From Acinetobacter sp. A2 (GTDB lineage: Bacteria; Pseudomonadota; Gammaproteobacteria; Pseudomonadales; Moraxellaceae): DNA of 56,376 nucleotides. A program made the position numbers and the translations under genes. Positions within the stretch are counted from its first letter, which is position 1. Every line of letters starts with the position of its first letter. Location of the stretch: NCBI RefSeq assembly GCF_012371325.1, contig NZ_JAAZQX010000007.1, positions 1 through 56,376 of the forward strand, written 5' to 3'. The notes beneath the pieces were generated by a model. It saw only the letters and a list, made by a program, of their open reading frames with translations. It was not told the origin of the DNA and did not search any database. This document shows, one piece after another, positions 36,069 to 45,369 of this stretch.

Positions 36069-37091
36069 TCATTCATTTAATGTGTCATTTGCAAGCTGAC
36101 AGGCCAATAATTCTGCTTCAAATGCCTGCCAGTCACGTGCTGTTTGATAAATAATTTCGATGCGGTTATCAATTCCCTCTTCGGTAGATTGATAGTTGAA
36201 TTGCTCAGGATTGAAGTTAAAACTTTGCCAACCTTGATTGGTGTTAAAAATTCCTTTAATGCGTAACCAGTCTTGTTGCTCACACAGCAAATCTAACAGT
36301 GGATAAAAGTCGAATTGCCAACGTTTTGGAAATTTCCAGCCCGCCACCGAATAGCCCTGAGCACTTTCTACATAATGATATGGCAACTGTTTAATTTCTG
36401 CTTCAGATGTATTTGCAGCTGGGATCAGCGTTTTTTGTAATTTTAATAAGGGCTGAATTTTGCGTTGTGTGCCTACATACAGTTGATCAATTTCTGCCAA
36501 AGTAATATTGCCTTGTGCTGCTTTCAGCCACCTTTGAGCATAGGCTTGATACTCGTGTTGCAATTGCACCAGCGCCTGTTCGTCTACAGCCTGCATTTGA
36601 TCTGCATGTGACACCACTATAATTTGCGCAGCTTTCAGTTGATCTGCATATAGGTTTTGCTGTGACCATGCATGATCGTGCAAACGTGATCCATCGACCA
36701 CAGTCACCAAAGCACGCATAGATAAATGTGTATGCCAATGCGGTTCAGTTAGTTGCTCCAACAATTGTGCAGGATGGCCCAAGCCTGTTGGCTCTATAAA
36801 TAAACGGTCAGGTTGGGTTTCAGACAATAAACGCGATAAAGCAATTTGCATAGGTAGTTGACTGCTACAACATAAACAACCACCCAGTAATTCTTTCACT
36901 TGATAGCCTTGCTGTTGCGGCAACAATTGCTGATCTACTCCAATTTGACCAAATTCATTCATCAGCACAGCCCAGACCTCATGTTCTGGCTTTTGACTGA
37001 GCAATTGTTTTAATAAGGTGGTTTTGCCTGCACCCAAAAATCCAGAAATAATATGGGTCGGAACTGCTTTTTGTGGTGCAATTAATTTCAA
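36069..37091 (-). CDS. COG0523/CobW-family metal GTPase
   Basis: A 340-residue G3E GTPase. It shows Walker A SGFLGAGKTTLL (residues 16-27), switch NEFGQIGVD, the metal-binding GCLCC (near 70-74) that gives CXCC, and a C-terminal CobW domain. The guanine-binding motif reads SHAD in place of NKxD, as in several members. The family delivers Zn, Co or Fe to client proteins. No Zur box or client gene is seen at this locus, so the metal is unknown. The start is a TTG at 37091; the next in-frame ATG falls inside the GTPase domain. Confidence 0.88.
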   Translation of the reverse strand: MKLIAPQKAVPTHIISGFLGAGKTTLLKQLLSQKPEHEVWAVLMNEFGQIGVDQQLLPQQQGYQVKELLGGCLCCSSQLPMQIALSRLLSETQPDRLFIEPTGLGHPAQLLEQLTEPHWHTHLSMRALVTVVDGSRLHDHAWSQQNLYADQLKAAQIIVVSHADQMQAVDEQALVQLQHEYQAYAQRWLKAAQGNITLAEIDQLYVGTQRKIQPLLKLQKTLIPAANTSEAEIKQLPYHYVESAQGYSVAGWKFPKRWQFDFYPLLDLLCEQQDWLRIKGIFNTNQGWQSFNFNPEQFNYQSTEEGIDNRIEIIYQTARDWQAFEAELLACQLANDTLNE

Positions 37092-37581
37092 AACAAACTC
37101 ACTGTATTAAAGTACAAACAACAGCAAGCATGCTAAGCAAGTTTAGTTTTAAGTTCAATCTGAATCTGAATACGTGAAAATTTGGGCTATAAAATAAGTT
37201 TATTGAAAGATTCTCTTACATTTAGCCAGCCTGAATTACGCAATAAATTGCACGAAATTTCCAGCTTTCCACTGATCGATGTAATGTTTTATTGCTGCAC
37301 CAGCAATTTCCTTTGGGAAAAGACGCTTACTTTGACGAAATTTAGCTGCAATTTTAAAACAAAATTTACCAAATTCTTACCTGCTCATCATCATTGTGAT
37401 GTTCAAGTAACCGCATCTGTTTTGCTTTGTTGCAAGCATTGATCCTACATTCTGCACTGCTTAGCATGAGTCCCTGTTCAGCATGTTCAAGTCAGGTGAT
37501 GACTAATTTGAATATTTGAGAAGCAAGATTCGCTTCTGCTGAATATTTAGGTTTATAAATTTTAAATAAGGATGCCAAACT
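37092..37581. other. gene-free stretch before the small secreted protein gene
   Basis: 490 bases. The open frame 37182-37442 (plus) has no ribosome site and looks random, so I left it out. AGAAGC-AAGATTC-GCTTCT (37519-37537) is a hairpin shortly before the next gene and might be an attenuator or a leader structure. No Zur or Fur box recognised. Confidence 0.4.
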
Positions 37582-37794
37582 ATGAAATTAACTCATATTC
37601 TATTCGCTTCTGCCTTCGCATTTGCTACAGCCAACAGCTTTGCTGCCAAGGCTGAGACCAGCAATACCGAACGAGAAAAAGTGATTGTTTCAACTCAGGA
37701 AGCTGTGGCTGAACATGCTTCAGAACAAACTGCTGCACAACCAGCTTCTGAAACTGCAACTGAGCAACCTGCTGCTGCAACGCCACAACCTTAA
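37582..37794 (+). CDS. small secreted Ala/Gln/Glu/Pro-rich protein
   Basis: A 70-residue protein. The signal peptide (MKLTHILFASAFAFATANSFA, cleaved near residue 21) leaves a mature peptide of about 49 residues made almost wholly of Ala, Gln, Glu, Thr, Ser and Pro, without Cys or aromatic residues. It is therefore expected to be disordered and acidic. AAGGA is about 10 nt upstream. I do not recognise the family. The upstream hairpin and long leader suggest regulated expression. Confidence 0.65.
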   Translation: MKLTHILFASAFAFATANSFAAKAETSNTEREKVIVSTQEAVAEHASEQTAAQPASETATEQPAAATPQP

Positions 37795-38019
37795 GTCCTT
37801 CACACAGTGACACAACGCTAAGTTGTAAATACCACAACCGTTGCGTTTGACTCCACTCTCTGGGCGAACACAGCGGTTGTCTTGTAACTCAAAGCCTAAA
37901 TCCACCATAGAAAATAATGATGATTAACTCGGAAACAATCTCTTTAGATCGCAGCCAATCCTAATAGCGTAATCAACAGCACTATCCCTTTCTCCACACT
38001 ACTCAACTGCATTATAAAA

Positions 38020-39255
38020 TTACGCTTTTTTCTTCACCAATGTAGGTACCACCATCAATTTATAGAGCACTAAAGTCAACAAGGTGATCAGCGCACACAA
38101 CATATAAGTCAGCGAGTAGCCATACCATGCAATGAGAACACCCATCAACACTGAACCAATTGCCATGCCTAAATCAAACAAAGTGAAAAAAGTAGAAATT
38201 GCATGCCCCATCCGCTGTTTAGACACAGACTGAATCGCTACGGTTTGTAAACATGGGAACACAGAACCATAACCAATACCAATGAACACAGCAGAGAGCC
38301 ATAAGACCCATTGATTAGATAAAAAGCTGACGATGGCCAAGCCAATCGCAAAAAATAACAGTGAGGGATAAATCACAGAACTTGGCCCACGCCGATCATA
38401 TAAGCGTCCAACCCACGGACGTACCGCAATCATCGACACTGCAAACACCACAAAAAACACACTGGTATAAGCCAGTAAGTTTTTGGATTCGCTATACGCC
38501 GTGATAAAACTCATGATGCTTGAATAAGCCAGTGCCGTGAGTAATGCCACTAAACTGACAGGAATAACTTTTGTTTCAATCAGGTCATGCCAACTTAAGC
38601 CTAAACTTTTGGATGTACTTCGATTCGCTTGCTCTATCGATGCAAGTGGTTGTTCTGTTGCTGTGCTATCTTTCACATCTAACAGCCAACAAAAGACAAA
38701 GCCTATGCACATAATGATGCATAAAATGCCGAATAACACCTGAAAGCTACTGAATTGCACTACAGTTAAAGCTAACAATGGCCCGAATACCACACCCAAA
38801 TTGGTGGACATGACAAAGTAGCCCATGCCCTCACCTTTACGCTGTTCTGGAATAAAATCATTGGCCACAGGTACTGCAACCGTAGTCAAAATACTGAACC
38901 AAATACCATGTAAAAAGCGCACCAACAGCAAACTCCACATGCTGTCTATCCACAAATAGCTAAAAGCAAACAGTACAAAAAATAATTCTGAACCACGAAA
39001 AGAGAATTTCTTGCCCAGTCTTTCTACAATCAAACCTGAAAATGGTCGAATAGCGATGGAAGAAATTAAAAATAATGTCAGTGCCAAACCTGCTTCTTTT
39101 ACCGTACCATCCAAATCTTTCATAATGTATATGGGTAAAATCGTCAGCAAAGCAAAATAATAAATAAATAAAAACAGGTTATTGCATACGCACAAAATAA
39201 AGGAACGATTCCATAATCGTTGTGAACCGTCTGCAATAGAAGATGAAGAAGACAT
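38020..39255 (-). CDS. major facilitator superfamily transporter
   Basis: A 411-residue inner-membrane transporter with 12 predicted helices. The RPFSGLIVERLGKKF loop after helix 2 (motif A variant) and RPWVGRLYDRRGPSS in the second half are MFS signatures. The closest broad group is the arabinose-efflux (AraJ/YfcJ-like) set of drug or metabolite exporters. The start is 11 bases after the stop of a TetR-family repressor on the same strand, so the pair forms an operon. Substrate unknown. Confidence 0.88.
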   Translation of the reverse strand: MSSSSSIADGSQRLWNRSFILCVCNNLFLFIYYFALLTILPIYIMKDLDGTVKEAGLALTLFLISSIAIRPFSGLIVERLGKKFSFRGSELFFVLFAFSYLWIDSMWSLLLVRFLHGIWFSILTTVAVPVANDFIPEQRKGEGMGYFVMSTNLGVVFGPLLALTVVQFSSFQVLFGILCIIMCIGFVFCWLLDVKDSTATEQPLASIEQANRSTSKSLGLSWHDLIETKVIPVSLVALLTALAYSSIMSFITAYSESKNLLAYTSVFFVVFAVSMIAVRPWVGRLYDRRGPSSVIYPSLLFFAIGLAIVSFLSNQWVLWLSAVFIGIGYGSVFPCLQTVAIQSVSKQRMGHAISTFFTLFDLGMAIGSVLMGVLIAWYGYSLTYMLCALITLLTLVLYKLMVVPTLVKKKA

Positions 39256-39266
39256 AAAATTTTACT

Positions 39267-39845
39267 TTACGATTGTGCTGTAGGCATCAATGCAGGTTGA
39301 ATCACCAACTGCACTAAATCGTGGATATACTGTGCATCAGGCATACGGTTGAAAAAAATAATTTGATAATGAATAGGCCCATATAACGTGTCGAGCATCA
39401 TCTCAAAAGGATAATCCTCACGAATTTCACCACGCTGAATTGCGACTTGTATTAGCTTTCGTGTTTGCTCACGACGCGGCAATAAATAATCTTTAAAAAA
39501 CTGCCCCGCAGTTTCACGCTGCTCTGCCATAACCACCAATAAAGCCCGCCCCACGCCATGATTTAAAGCCAGACTCAGTCTTGAAAGTTGCTGCATCAAA
39601 TTGAATTGTAAGGACTGTTCAAAATCCAACTCAAACACTGACTCAGTTTGTTGTTTAAACGCCTCAAATACCAAATCAGACTTATGCTTCCACCAACGGT
39701 AAATTGTGGACTTCCCTACCCCTGCACGTGCAGCAATATCTTCAATGGTCAATTGACGATAGTCCTGCTCTGCAAGCGCAGCCACCACTGCATTTAAAAT
39801 GCACTGTTTACGCTTGGAACTTTTTTCTGGTGTATGCTCTGTCAT
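39267..39845 (-). CDS. TetR-family repressor of the downstream exporter
   Basis: A 192-residue regulator. The helix-turn-helix IEDIAARAGVGKSTIYRWWKHKSDLV (about residues 29-54, written here across the two helices) is typical of the group with a C-terminal TetR_C_11-like domain. It lies first in a two-gene operon with an MFS exporter. A 25-bp near-palindrome, 37 bases upstream, is the likely operator, so it would repress both genes until a ligand binds. Confidence 0.87.
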   Translation of the reverse strand: MTEHTPEKSSKRKQCILNAVVAALAEQDYRQLTIEDIAARAGVGKSTIYRWWKHKSDLVFEAFKQQTESVFELDFEQSLQFNLMQQLSRLSLALNHGVGRALLVVMAEQRETAGQFFKDYLLPRREQTRKLIQVAIQRGEIREDYPFEMMLDTLYGPIHYQIIFFNRMPDAQYIHDLVQLVIQPALMPTAQS

Positions 39846-39881
39846 GTGCTATCCCAAATTTGTGGATGTGATTTGCTCTAC

Positions 39882-39906
39882 AAAACGATACGATACGTTT
39901 CGTTTT
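39882..39906. promoter_or_regulatory. probable TetR-family operator
   Basis: A 25-bp inverted repeat with outer arms AAAACGA and TCGTTTT and internal ACG/CGT words; 20 of 25 positions are symmetric. It lies 37-61 bases upstream of the TetR-type gene, where a repressor site is expected. Confidence 0.65.
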
Positions 39907-40028
39907 AATATAATAAAGTAAGATTACAGTAGATACTAGTGCTAAGACGTTTCAATTGATGATCCATCTGGCTTTACAAGCGAAGTACCTGAGCAATCAT
40001 TAATTTTTACGGAATAAAATGCAGGCAT

Positions 40029-40059
40029 AAAAAAAACCTGCTTATTTTAAAAGCAGGTT
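40029..40059 (-). terminator. terminator of the acyl-CoA thioesterase gene
   Basis: AACCTGCTT (40035-40043) pairs with AAGCAGGTT (40051-40059). Read leftward it ends in eight or more Us. It begins 24 bases after the stop. Confidence 0.85.
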
Positions 40060-40082
40060 CCGATCAGCGAGTCAACATCAAC

Positions 40083-40604
40083 TTAGCTGTGTTCAGTTTT
40101 CTTGTAAATGCTGCAAGATGGATGATGATTTTCCTGCAAACGCGCCACTTTACGCTGTTCTGCAGCTTCAAAACGACAACGTTTCCAGTCATTATCTAAC
40201 TTCAGTGCTGGAATTTGTTTTGGTTTACCGTGTTCATCTACAGCCACCATCGTGAAATAACAGCTGTTGGTATGGCGTACAGTACGTTTTTGAATGTTTT
40301 GTGCTTCTACACGAATCCCAATTTCCATTGAAGTACGGCCAACATGGTTGACACTGGCAAGGAACGTCACCAATTCACCTACATGAATTGGCTCTTTAAA
40401 ATTCACTTTATCTACCGAAAGGGTCACGACATAACTACCCGAGTAGCGACTCGCACACGCATACGCCACTTGGTCTAATAGTTTTAAAATTGTTCCACCA
40501 TGTACATTCCCCGAGAAATTTGCCATATCGGGTGTCATTAACACGGTCATGGTTAATTCTGACTGGTCATCTAACACTGGGGCAATTTGATCTAATGGTG
40601 ACAT
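40083..40604 (-). CDS. acyl-CoA thioesterase (hotdog fold, YciA-like)
   Basis: A 173-residue cytosolic enzyme that cleaves acyl-CoA to free acid and CoA. The hotdog signature NVHGGTILKLLDQVAYACA (residues about 33-51) holds the catalytic Asp and the conserved HGG. SVDKVNFKEPIHVGE follows in the second strand set. The length is slightly longer than YciA because of a polar C-terminal tail. Single gene. Chain-length preference cannot be predicted. Confidence 0.9.
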   Translation of the reverse strand: MSPLDQIAPVLDDQSELTMTVLMTPDMANFSGNVHGGTILKLLDQVAYACASRYSGSYVVTLSVDKVNFKEPIHVGELVTFLASVNHVGRTSMEIGIRVEAQNIQKRTVRHTNSCYFTMVAVDEHGKPKQIPALKLDNDWKRCRFEAAEQRKVARLQENHHPSCSIYKKTEHS

Positions 40605-40958
40605 CGCGTTCTCTAGACTCTTTTCAAGACAGTAAGATAAGAACCATTATTATATCGTGTTTAGAAAAGTTTGAATGTTCATTTCGGCAACAACTGCATC
40701 ATTATTATTTATATTGTTTATGACAACATTTATTTAAAATTATAAGACTAAAGGCCAATGCTCCCAAGCTGTTATTTTTTAATCCATTTCTGTTTTTTTA
40801 AAACACTTGTTCAAATTTGATATTCGGTTAATCTCATTGATTCAAGTGTTCAAAAAACCATCATATTTTTTATTTTTTATAGATAATTCAAGTGATTTAC
40901 CACCCAATTTTAACGCTAGATGACAAAAAAAAGGCTTAAAAATTGACTTACAGATACA
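40605..40958. other. gene-free AT-rich stretch
   Basis: 354 bases between the thioesterase gene and a 58-residue gene on the same strand. An inverted repeat AACACTTG (40802-40809) / CAAGTGTT (40843-40850) with a 33-base loop may end the small gene's transcript. Otherwise it is AT-rich, with the thioesterase promoter expected near 40610-40680. Confidence 0.45.
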
Positions 40959-41135
40959 CTAATTAGCAGCCAGACGCAGCATTTCCTGCGACACATTGCT
41001 ATAAGTTAAAGTCTGATCTTGGCTTAATACAGCTTCAATAACATAAGTCCCATCTGGATTAATCATGGTAATGGTAAAAACAACTTCTGCCATGGTCGCC
41101 AGTTTTACCTGCTGTCCCACTTGAAAATGCAACAT
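40959..41135 (-). CDS. 58-residue conserved-looking small protein
   Basis: Too short for usual cut-offs. It runs from the ATG at 41135 (with a strong AAGGGGG 7 nt upstream) to TAG at 40959-40961. It starts MLHFQVGQQVKLATMAEVV and ends MLRLAAN. Beta-strand-like alternation (VVFTITMINPDGTYVIEAV) suggests a small SH3- or Tudor-like barrel. No signal peptide, Cys or membrane segment. The strong ribosome site and sensible codons argue that it is real. Function unknown. Confidence 0.7.
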   Translation of the reverse strand: MLHFQVGQQVKLATMAEVVFTITMINPDGTYVIEAVLSQDQTLTYSNVSQEMLRLAAN

Positions 41136-41501
41136 AATGCTGCCCCCTTCAATTTTGTGCTGTGTTCTAAAGTATTTATCTTAAAGTGAATGAATTTTCT
41201 TTATTTTTTCTGACAAGCATCATCAAAACAAAAAAGTAATTTGCTACATAGCATAAATTGAAATATATCAAATGAGAATTTATTTTTAATCTGTTTTAAA
41301 TCTAAATATCCAAGTCATCTTGATGAGATACTTTTTAAGTATTCTATTTTTTAATTATAGATATAAATGAATTACAATAATTAAAAGTGAATTTTTCCAT
41401 GAATAATCATTTTTATTCGCTCGCACTCATACATAAGTTCAATTAGACTCACCCTTTAAATCATCTTATTTGAGTCATATAAAGTTTATAGGCAGTTTTA
41501 T
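41136..41501. other. gene-free stretch between patatin gene and small protein gene
   Basis: 366 bases, AT-rich. At its right end GGCAGT-TTTATTC-ACTGCC (41491-41508) forms a hairpin over the stop codon of the patatin-like gene, without a clear U-tract. A weak Fur-like run near 41271-41290 was rejected. The small protein promoter should be within about 100 bases of 41135. Confidence 0.4.
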
Positions 41502-42509
41502 TCACTGCCCATAGAAAGCCTGTGTGTTACTGGCGTTGTACCCGACAATCCGATGCCCATGACTAAAATGATGACGGCGATAAACCTGATCAATTTTATA
41601 TAATTGTTGTGTAGTCGCATCTGCGCCTGCCTGCATGGTCGTTTCACGGCCTTTCACATCAAAAATATGCGCCTTTTCACGTAAATCAGGTTCAATCACG
41701 ACATCCGCCTGCTTCAACTCTTCATTGGCCAAGTGCTTTTGCATGATATTAATGTTCTGGTTAAACAGCCCCCAAACATTACTGGTTTCGGTATGGATTG
41801 GCTGAGCTAAAATATTCACGGCAATCACAATATCTGCACCTAATTCACGCGCGACTTTTACGGGTACAGGGCTAACCAAACCGCCATCTACATATTCATG
41901 CTCAGCAATTTTTGTAGGGACAAACATACTTGGAATAGACACCGAAGCGCGTACTGCCTGCCCCGTATTTCCATAATTAAAGACGACTTTTTTACCTTCT
42001 TTCAATTCGGTCGCCACTACATACATAGGTATTTTAAATTGTTCTAAACGCAGTTGATCGACTTGTGTATTGACATAATTTTCAACTTTTTTACCATCAA
42101 AAAAGCCTTTTAAATCGAAAGTAACATCGCGCACATCATTGGCTTTCATGTTTAAGGCAATGTCACGTAATTGTTGCGCATTTTTTCCACTGGCATAAAT
42201 TGAGCCAACAATGCTGCCCGCACTACTGCCCACAATCAAATCAGGCTGAATACCGTATTGCTCTAATACTTCAATTACTCCAATGTGTGCATAGCCACGT
42301 GCACCACCGCTGCCTAATACCAAAGCCACCACAGGTCGCTTGTTTTTTTGCTTAAGTTGCTGAAAGTCAATTTGATTCAGGCGTGACTCAGCTTCAGCCA
42401 CAGCAGGCTGCGTAGCCACAAGATTTTGTGTCAAATTTTGCGGCTGTTGTGGGACAGTTTGACAACCCAACATCCATAATGCGGTTAGCGATACACACCA
42501 AATTTTCAT
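41502..42509 (-). CDS. patatin-like phospholipase, lipoprotein
   Basis: A 335-residue protein. The ATG at 42509 has AGAAGG 5 nt upstream and opens with a lipoprotein signal ending LWMLGC, so Cys16 would be lipidated; the longer frame to 42575 hides this signal. The patatin domain shows the oxyanion loop GSGGARG, nucleophile Ser in GSSAG and Asp in DGG of VDGGLVSP, forming the Ser-Asp dyad. It resembles RssA/YchK-like proteins but is exported. Acts probably on phospholipids at the envelope. Divergent from the chromate transporter gene. Confidence 0.88.
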   Translation of the reverse strand: MKIWCVSLTALWMLGCQTVPQQPQNLTQNLVATQPAVAEAESRLNQIDFQQLKQKNKRPVVALVLGSGGARGYAHIGVIEVLEQYGIQPDLIVGSSAGSIVGSIYASGKNAQQLRDIALNMKANDVRDVTFDLKGFFDGKKVENYVNTQVDQLRLEQFKIPMYVVATELKEGKKVVFNYGNTGQAVRASVSIPSMFVPTKIAEHEYVDGGLVSPVPVKVARELGADIVIAVNILAQPIHTETSNVWGLFNQNINIMQKHLANEELKQADVVIEPDLREKAHIFDVKGRETTMQAGADATTQQLYKIDQVYRRHHFSHGHRIVGYNASNTQAFYGQ

Positions 42510-42757
42510 ATAGACCTTCTTGAATCCATAGCTTTCAGTCGATACTTGTTTGCAATTTAAAAATAGCAGGCTCATGCTTCCATTACATTTGAAACATAGT
42601 GACTATTTCAGTATGCACAGGCCATGGGCACTTCAGCAAATCACTCATATAAGTGCACATAGTCTATCTATTATTTTAACTGATCCTTGTAGTAATTCGT
42701 TAAACTGTCACGTCTAGCCACTACATTGGCGCACAAGTTGAATCTGTCTACACATAT

Positions 42758-43972
42758 ATGCACACGCTCACTTCTTCTTCGCTATTTTGGGTCTTTCTAC
42801 AATTGGGCTGCTTGTCTTTTGGGGGGCCTGCAGCACACTTGGTATTTTTCCATCAACGCTTTGTGCAACAGCTCAAATGGTTAGATGAAGCACAATATGC
42901 CCAAGTTGTGGCACTGGCTCAACTTTTACCAGGCCCAACCAGTAGTCAGGTGGGTTTAGCGATTGGTTATTTACAAAAAGGCTATTGGGGGGCAGTACTT
43001 GCATGGCTTGGTTTTACTTTACCTTCTGCTGTGTTCATGGCTTTAGTTGCAGTACTCGGACATCAATATTTAGAAGTGCTTTCTTCAGATAGTTTCCACA
43101 CGATTCAACTGATTGTTTTAGCCGTCGTGGCTTGGGCATTTTGGCAAATGTTAGGCAGTTTTTGTAAAACTATTTGGCAATACGCCTTAATGCTGGCTGC
43201 AGCTGTTTTTATTTATTTTGTGCCTTTTAGTTTGAATCAAGTCTTGGTGATTTTGCTTGCAGCAGTTTTGGGTATATGGATGGCAAAACAGACGCCAACG
43301 AATGTTCAAAATACAGATGCAACTCAAACGAGCTTTACTGCAAATCACATCATTCAGCATCGTAAATACGCCATATTTTGGGGTGGGCTGTTTGTTGCAC
43401 CGTTTATCATATTAACAGGACTCAACTGGTTCACGCCAAATTTGCTTTATGCCGCCAACTTAAGTTTCTATCAAGCAGCCTCTTTGGTGTTTGGTGGTGG
43501 CCACGTTATTTTACCCTTGTTACATCAAGATTTTGTCAGTACTGGTTTAGTAAGCGCAGAACAATTTGATTTGGGTTATGCCATGGCACAATTAGTTCCA
43601 GGCCCATTATTTAGTTTTGCTACTTATTTGGGCAGTTTAGTTCCCATGACGGACATGATGTGGCTCAATGCTGTTTTAGCGACTTTGGCCATTTTCCTGC
43701 CTTCTTTCTTTTTGGTTTTTGCTACCTTGCCGTATTGGTCTTGGTTAATGCAGCAAGTTTATATTCGTCATGCCGTTACAGGTATTAATGCCGCGGTGGT
43801 TGGGCTATTGCTCTACATGGTGGTGGAAATGGCACAACGCTATGTACTGAATTTCTATGACCTTATTTTTGTTGCCCTCGTGATTGTGCTGTTAAAGTCA
43901 AAATTACCCGTTTGGCTGAGTCTGATGGGAAGCTTCCTGCTCTATACTGTGTTATTGAATTTTATTGCTTAG
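42758..43972 (+). CDS. chrA: chromate transporter ChrA, long-chain (two-domain)
   Basis: A 404-residue inner-membrane protein with two homologous CHR halves. LSFGGPAAHLVFFHQRFV and LAQLLPGPTSSQVGLAIGY are in the first half; VFGGGHVILPLLHQDFV and MAQLVPGPLFSFATYLG in the second. The family effluxes chromate, probably by exchange with sulfate. Long-chain members are usually encoded near ChrB-type regulators, none of which is here. No good ribosome site, so expression may be low. Confidence 0.9.
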   Translation: MHTLTSSSLFWVFLQLGCLSFGGPAAHLVFFHQRFVQQLKWLDEAQYAQVVALAQLLPGPTSSQVGLAIGYLQKGYWGAVLAWLGFTLPSAVFMALVAVLGHQYLEVLSSDSFHTIQLIVLAVVAWAFWQMLGSFCKTIWQYALMLAAAVFIYFVPFSLNQVLVILLAAVLGIWMAKQTPTNVQNTDATQTSFTANHIIQHRKYAIFWGGLFVAPFIILTGLNWFTPNLLYAANLSFYQAASLVFGGGHVILPLLHQDFVSTGLVSAEQFDLGYAMAQLVPGPLFSFATYLGSLVPMTDMMWLNAVLATLAIFLPSFFLVFATLPYWSWLMQQVYIRHAVTGINAAVVGLLLYMVVEMAQRYVLNFYDLIFVALVIVLLKSKLPVWLSLMGSFLLYTVLLNFIA

Positions 43973-44053
43973 GCTATTTTTAAGATTCACTTAAACCAAT
44001 GCCTGTAGCATAGCGTTCGAGTGTAAAGGCACTCTCACCGTTATATATCGCCA

Positions 44054-44086
44054 TAAAAAATGCCAGCTCATGTGAACTGGCATTTT
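44054..44086. terminator. bidirectional terminator between chrA and gltS
   Basis: AAAATGCCAG (44057-44066) pairs with CTGGCATTTT (44077-44086) around a 10-base loop. It lies between two converging genes. Confidence 0.87.
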
Positions 44087-44115
44087 ATTTTGCAATCTAT
44101 CTACAACTGAACAGC

Positions 44116-45357
44116 TTAACCTGCAAAGAATTTCAAAATAGACTGAATCACAGCGACGTTAATCAAGTCGACAAAGAAAGCGCCACACAACGGCACAATC
44201 AAGAATGCTTTATAAGAGGGGCCATACATATTGGTAATGGCTTGCATATTAGCAACCGCGGTAGGTGTTGCTCCCATCCCAAAACCACAGTGCCCTGCGG
44301 CCAATACCGCTGCATCGTAGTTTTTACCCATAATGCGGAACGTGATAAAAGCCGCATATAACGCCATGGTGATGGTTTGCGCACCTAAAATCACCATCAA
44401 CGGACCTGCTAAATCTGCCAATTGCCACAATTTAAGCGACAACAAAGCCATCGCCAAATATAAAGACAACGACGCATTTCCAAACACATCAATCGCACGG
44501 TCAAAAATATTGACTTTAAAAATACTTTCCAAGACATTACGCAGAATCACACCGCCCGCCAATGCCCAAACGAAAGTTGGCAATTCAAACATAGTACCTT
44601 TGGCAGCGCCCGTCATAAACTCGGCAAATGCCAAACACGCTGCAAATAAACCCAAAGTGGTAATGGCATTATCTGCTGTGATTAAACGCACCTGATGCGG
44701 ATATTCAAATGGAATAAACTCATTAGAGTCTTGATCTGCAGGCGTATTGTCACGTTTTTCAATTTGTTCTTCAGTACGTGGTACGGCCAATTGATGACGG
44801 TTGATTAAGGTTTTGGCTAAAGGGCCACCAATCAAACCACCAATGATCAAACCAAAGGTTGCACTGGCCATACCTAATGCCAACGCCCCTTGAATACCAT
44901 ACTGGGTTTCAAAAATTTCGCCCCACGCACCCGCAGTACCATGACCACCCGTTAAGGTAACTGAACCTGCAATTAAACCAATTAGTGGATCAATACCTAA
45001 TAATGTTGCAAGACTAATGCCGACAAAGTTTTGCAGCACAATAAATGTGGAAATTGCAATCAAGAAAATAATTAAACCAATTCCGCCCTGACGCAATTTT
45101 GTAAAGTTCGCGCTTAAACCAATCGAGGCGAAGAAAATCAGCATAAAACTAGTTTGTAATGCGCTACTGATGGTAATGCTATAACCCCAAAATTGATGCA
45201 CCAACAATGAAACAATTGCGGCAACCAAACCACCTGCAACAGGTTCAGGAATGTTATAGCGTTTTAAAAAATCAATTTTATTAACCAAAAACCGTCCTAA
45301 GAGCAGGACGATGACCGCAGCAATCAGCGTATAAAACGCATTAAAAGTAAATTCCAT
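44116..45357 (-). CDS. gltS: sodium/glutamate symporter GltS
   Basis: A 413-residue inner-membrane transporter driving glutamate uptake with Na+. It shows two inverted halves of hydrophobic helices: ALLGRFLVNK-like start, YNIPEPVAGGLVAA, SVTLTGGHGTAGAW in the first hairpin, and AAGHCGFGMGATPTAVANM in the second. The ATG at 45357 matches the E. coli start better than the in-frame ATG at 45369; neither has a clear ribosome site. The gene stands alone with 600 bases of non-coding DNA upstream. Confidence 0.93.
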   Translation of the reverse strand: MEFTFNAFYTLIAAVIVLLLGRFLVNKIDFLKRYNIPEPVAGGLVAAIVSLLVHQFWGYSITISSALQTSFMLIFFASIGLSANFTKLRQGGIGLIIFLIAISTFIVLQNFVGISLATLLGIDPLIGLIAGSVTLTGGHGTAGAWGEIFETQYGIQGALALGMASATFGLIIGGLIGGPLAKTLINRHQLAVPRTEEQIEKRDNTPADQDSNEFIPFEYPHQVRLITADNAITTLGLFAACLAFAEFMTGAAKGTMFELPTFVWALAGGVILRNVLESIFKVNIFDRAIDVFGNASLSLYLAMALLSLKLWQLADLAGPLMVILGAQTITMALYAAFITFRIMGKNYDAAVLAAGHCGFGMGATPTAVANMQAITNMYGPSYKAFLIVPLCGAFFVDLINVAVIQSILKFFAG

Positions 45358-45369
45358 GGCAATATCCAT

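Noticed and set aside
37182..37442. 86-codon frame before the small secreted protein gene
   Set aside because: No ribosome site and no recognisable feature; composition is like translated AT-rich DNA.
41271..41290. Fur-like ATGAGAAT run
   Set aside because: Only about 10 of 19 positions match and no iron gene follows on either strand.
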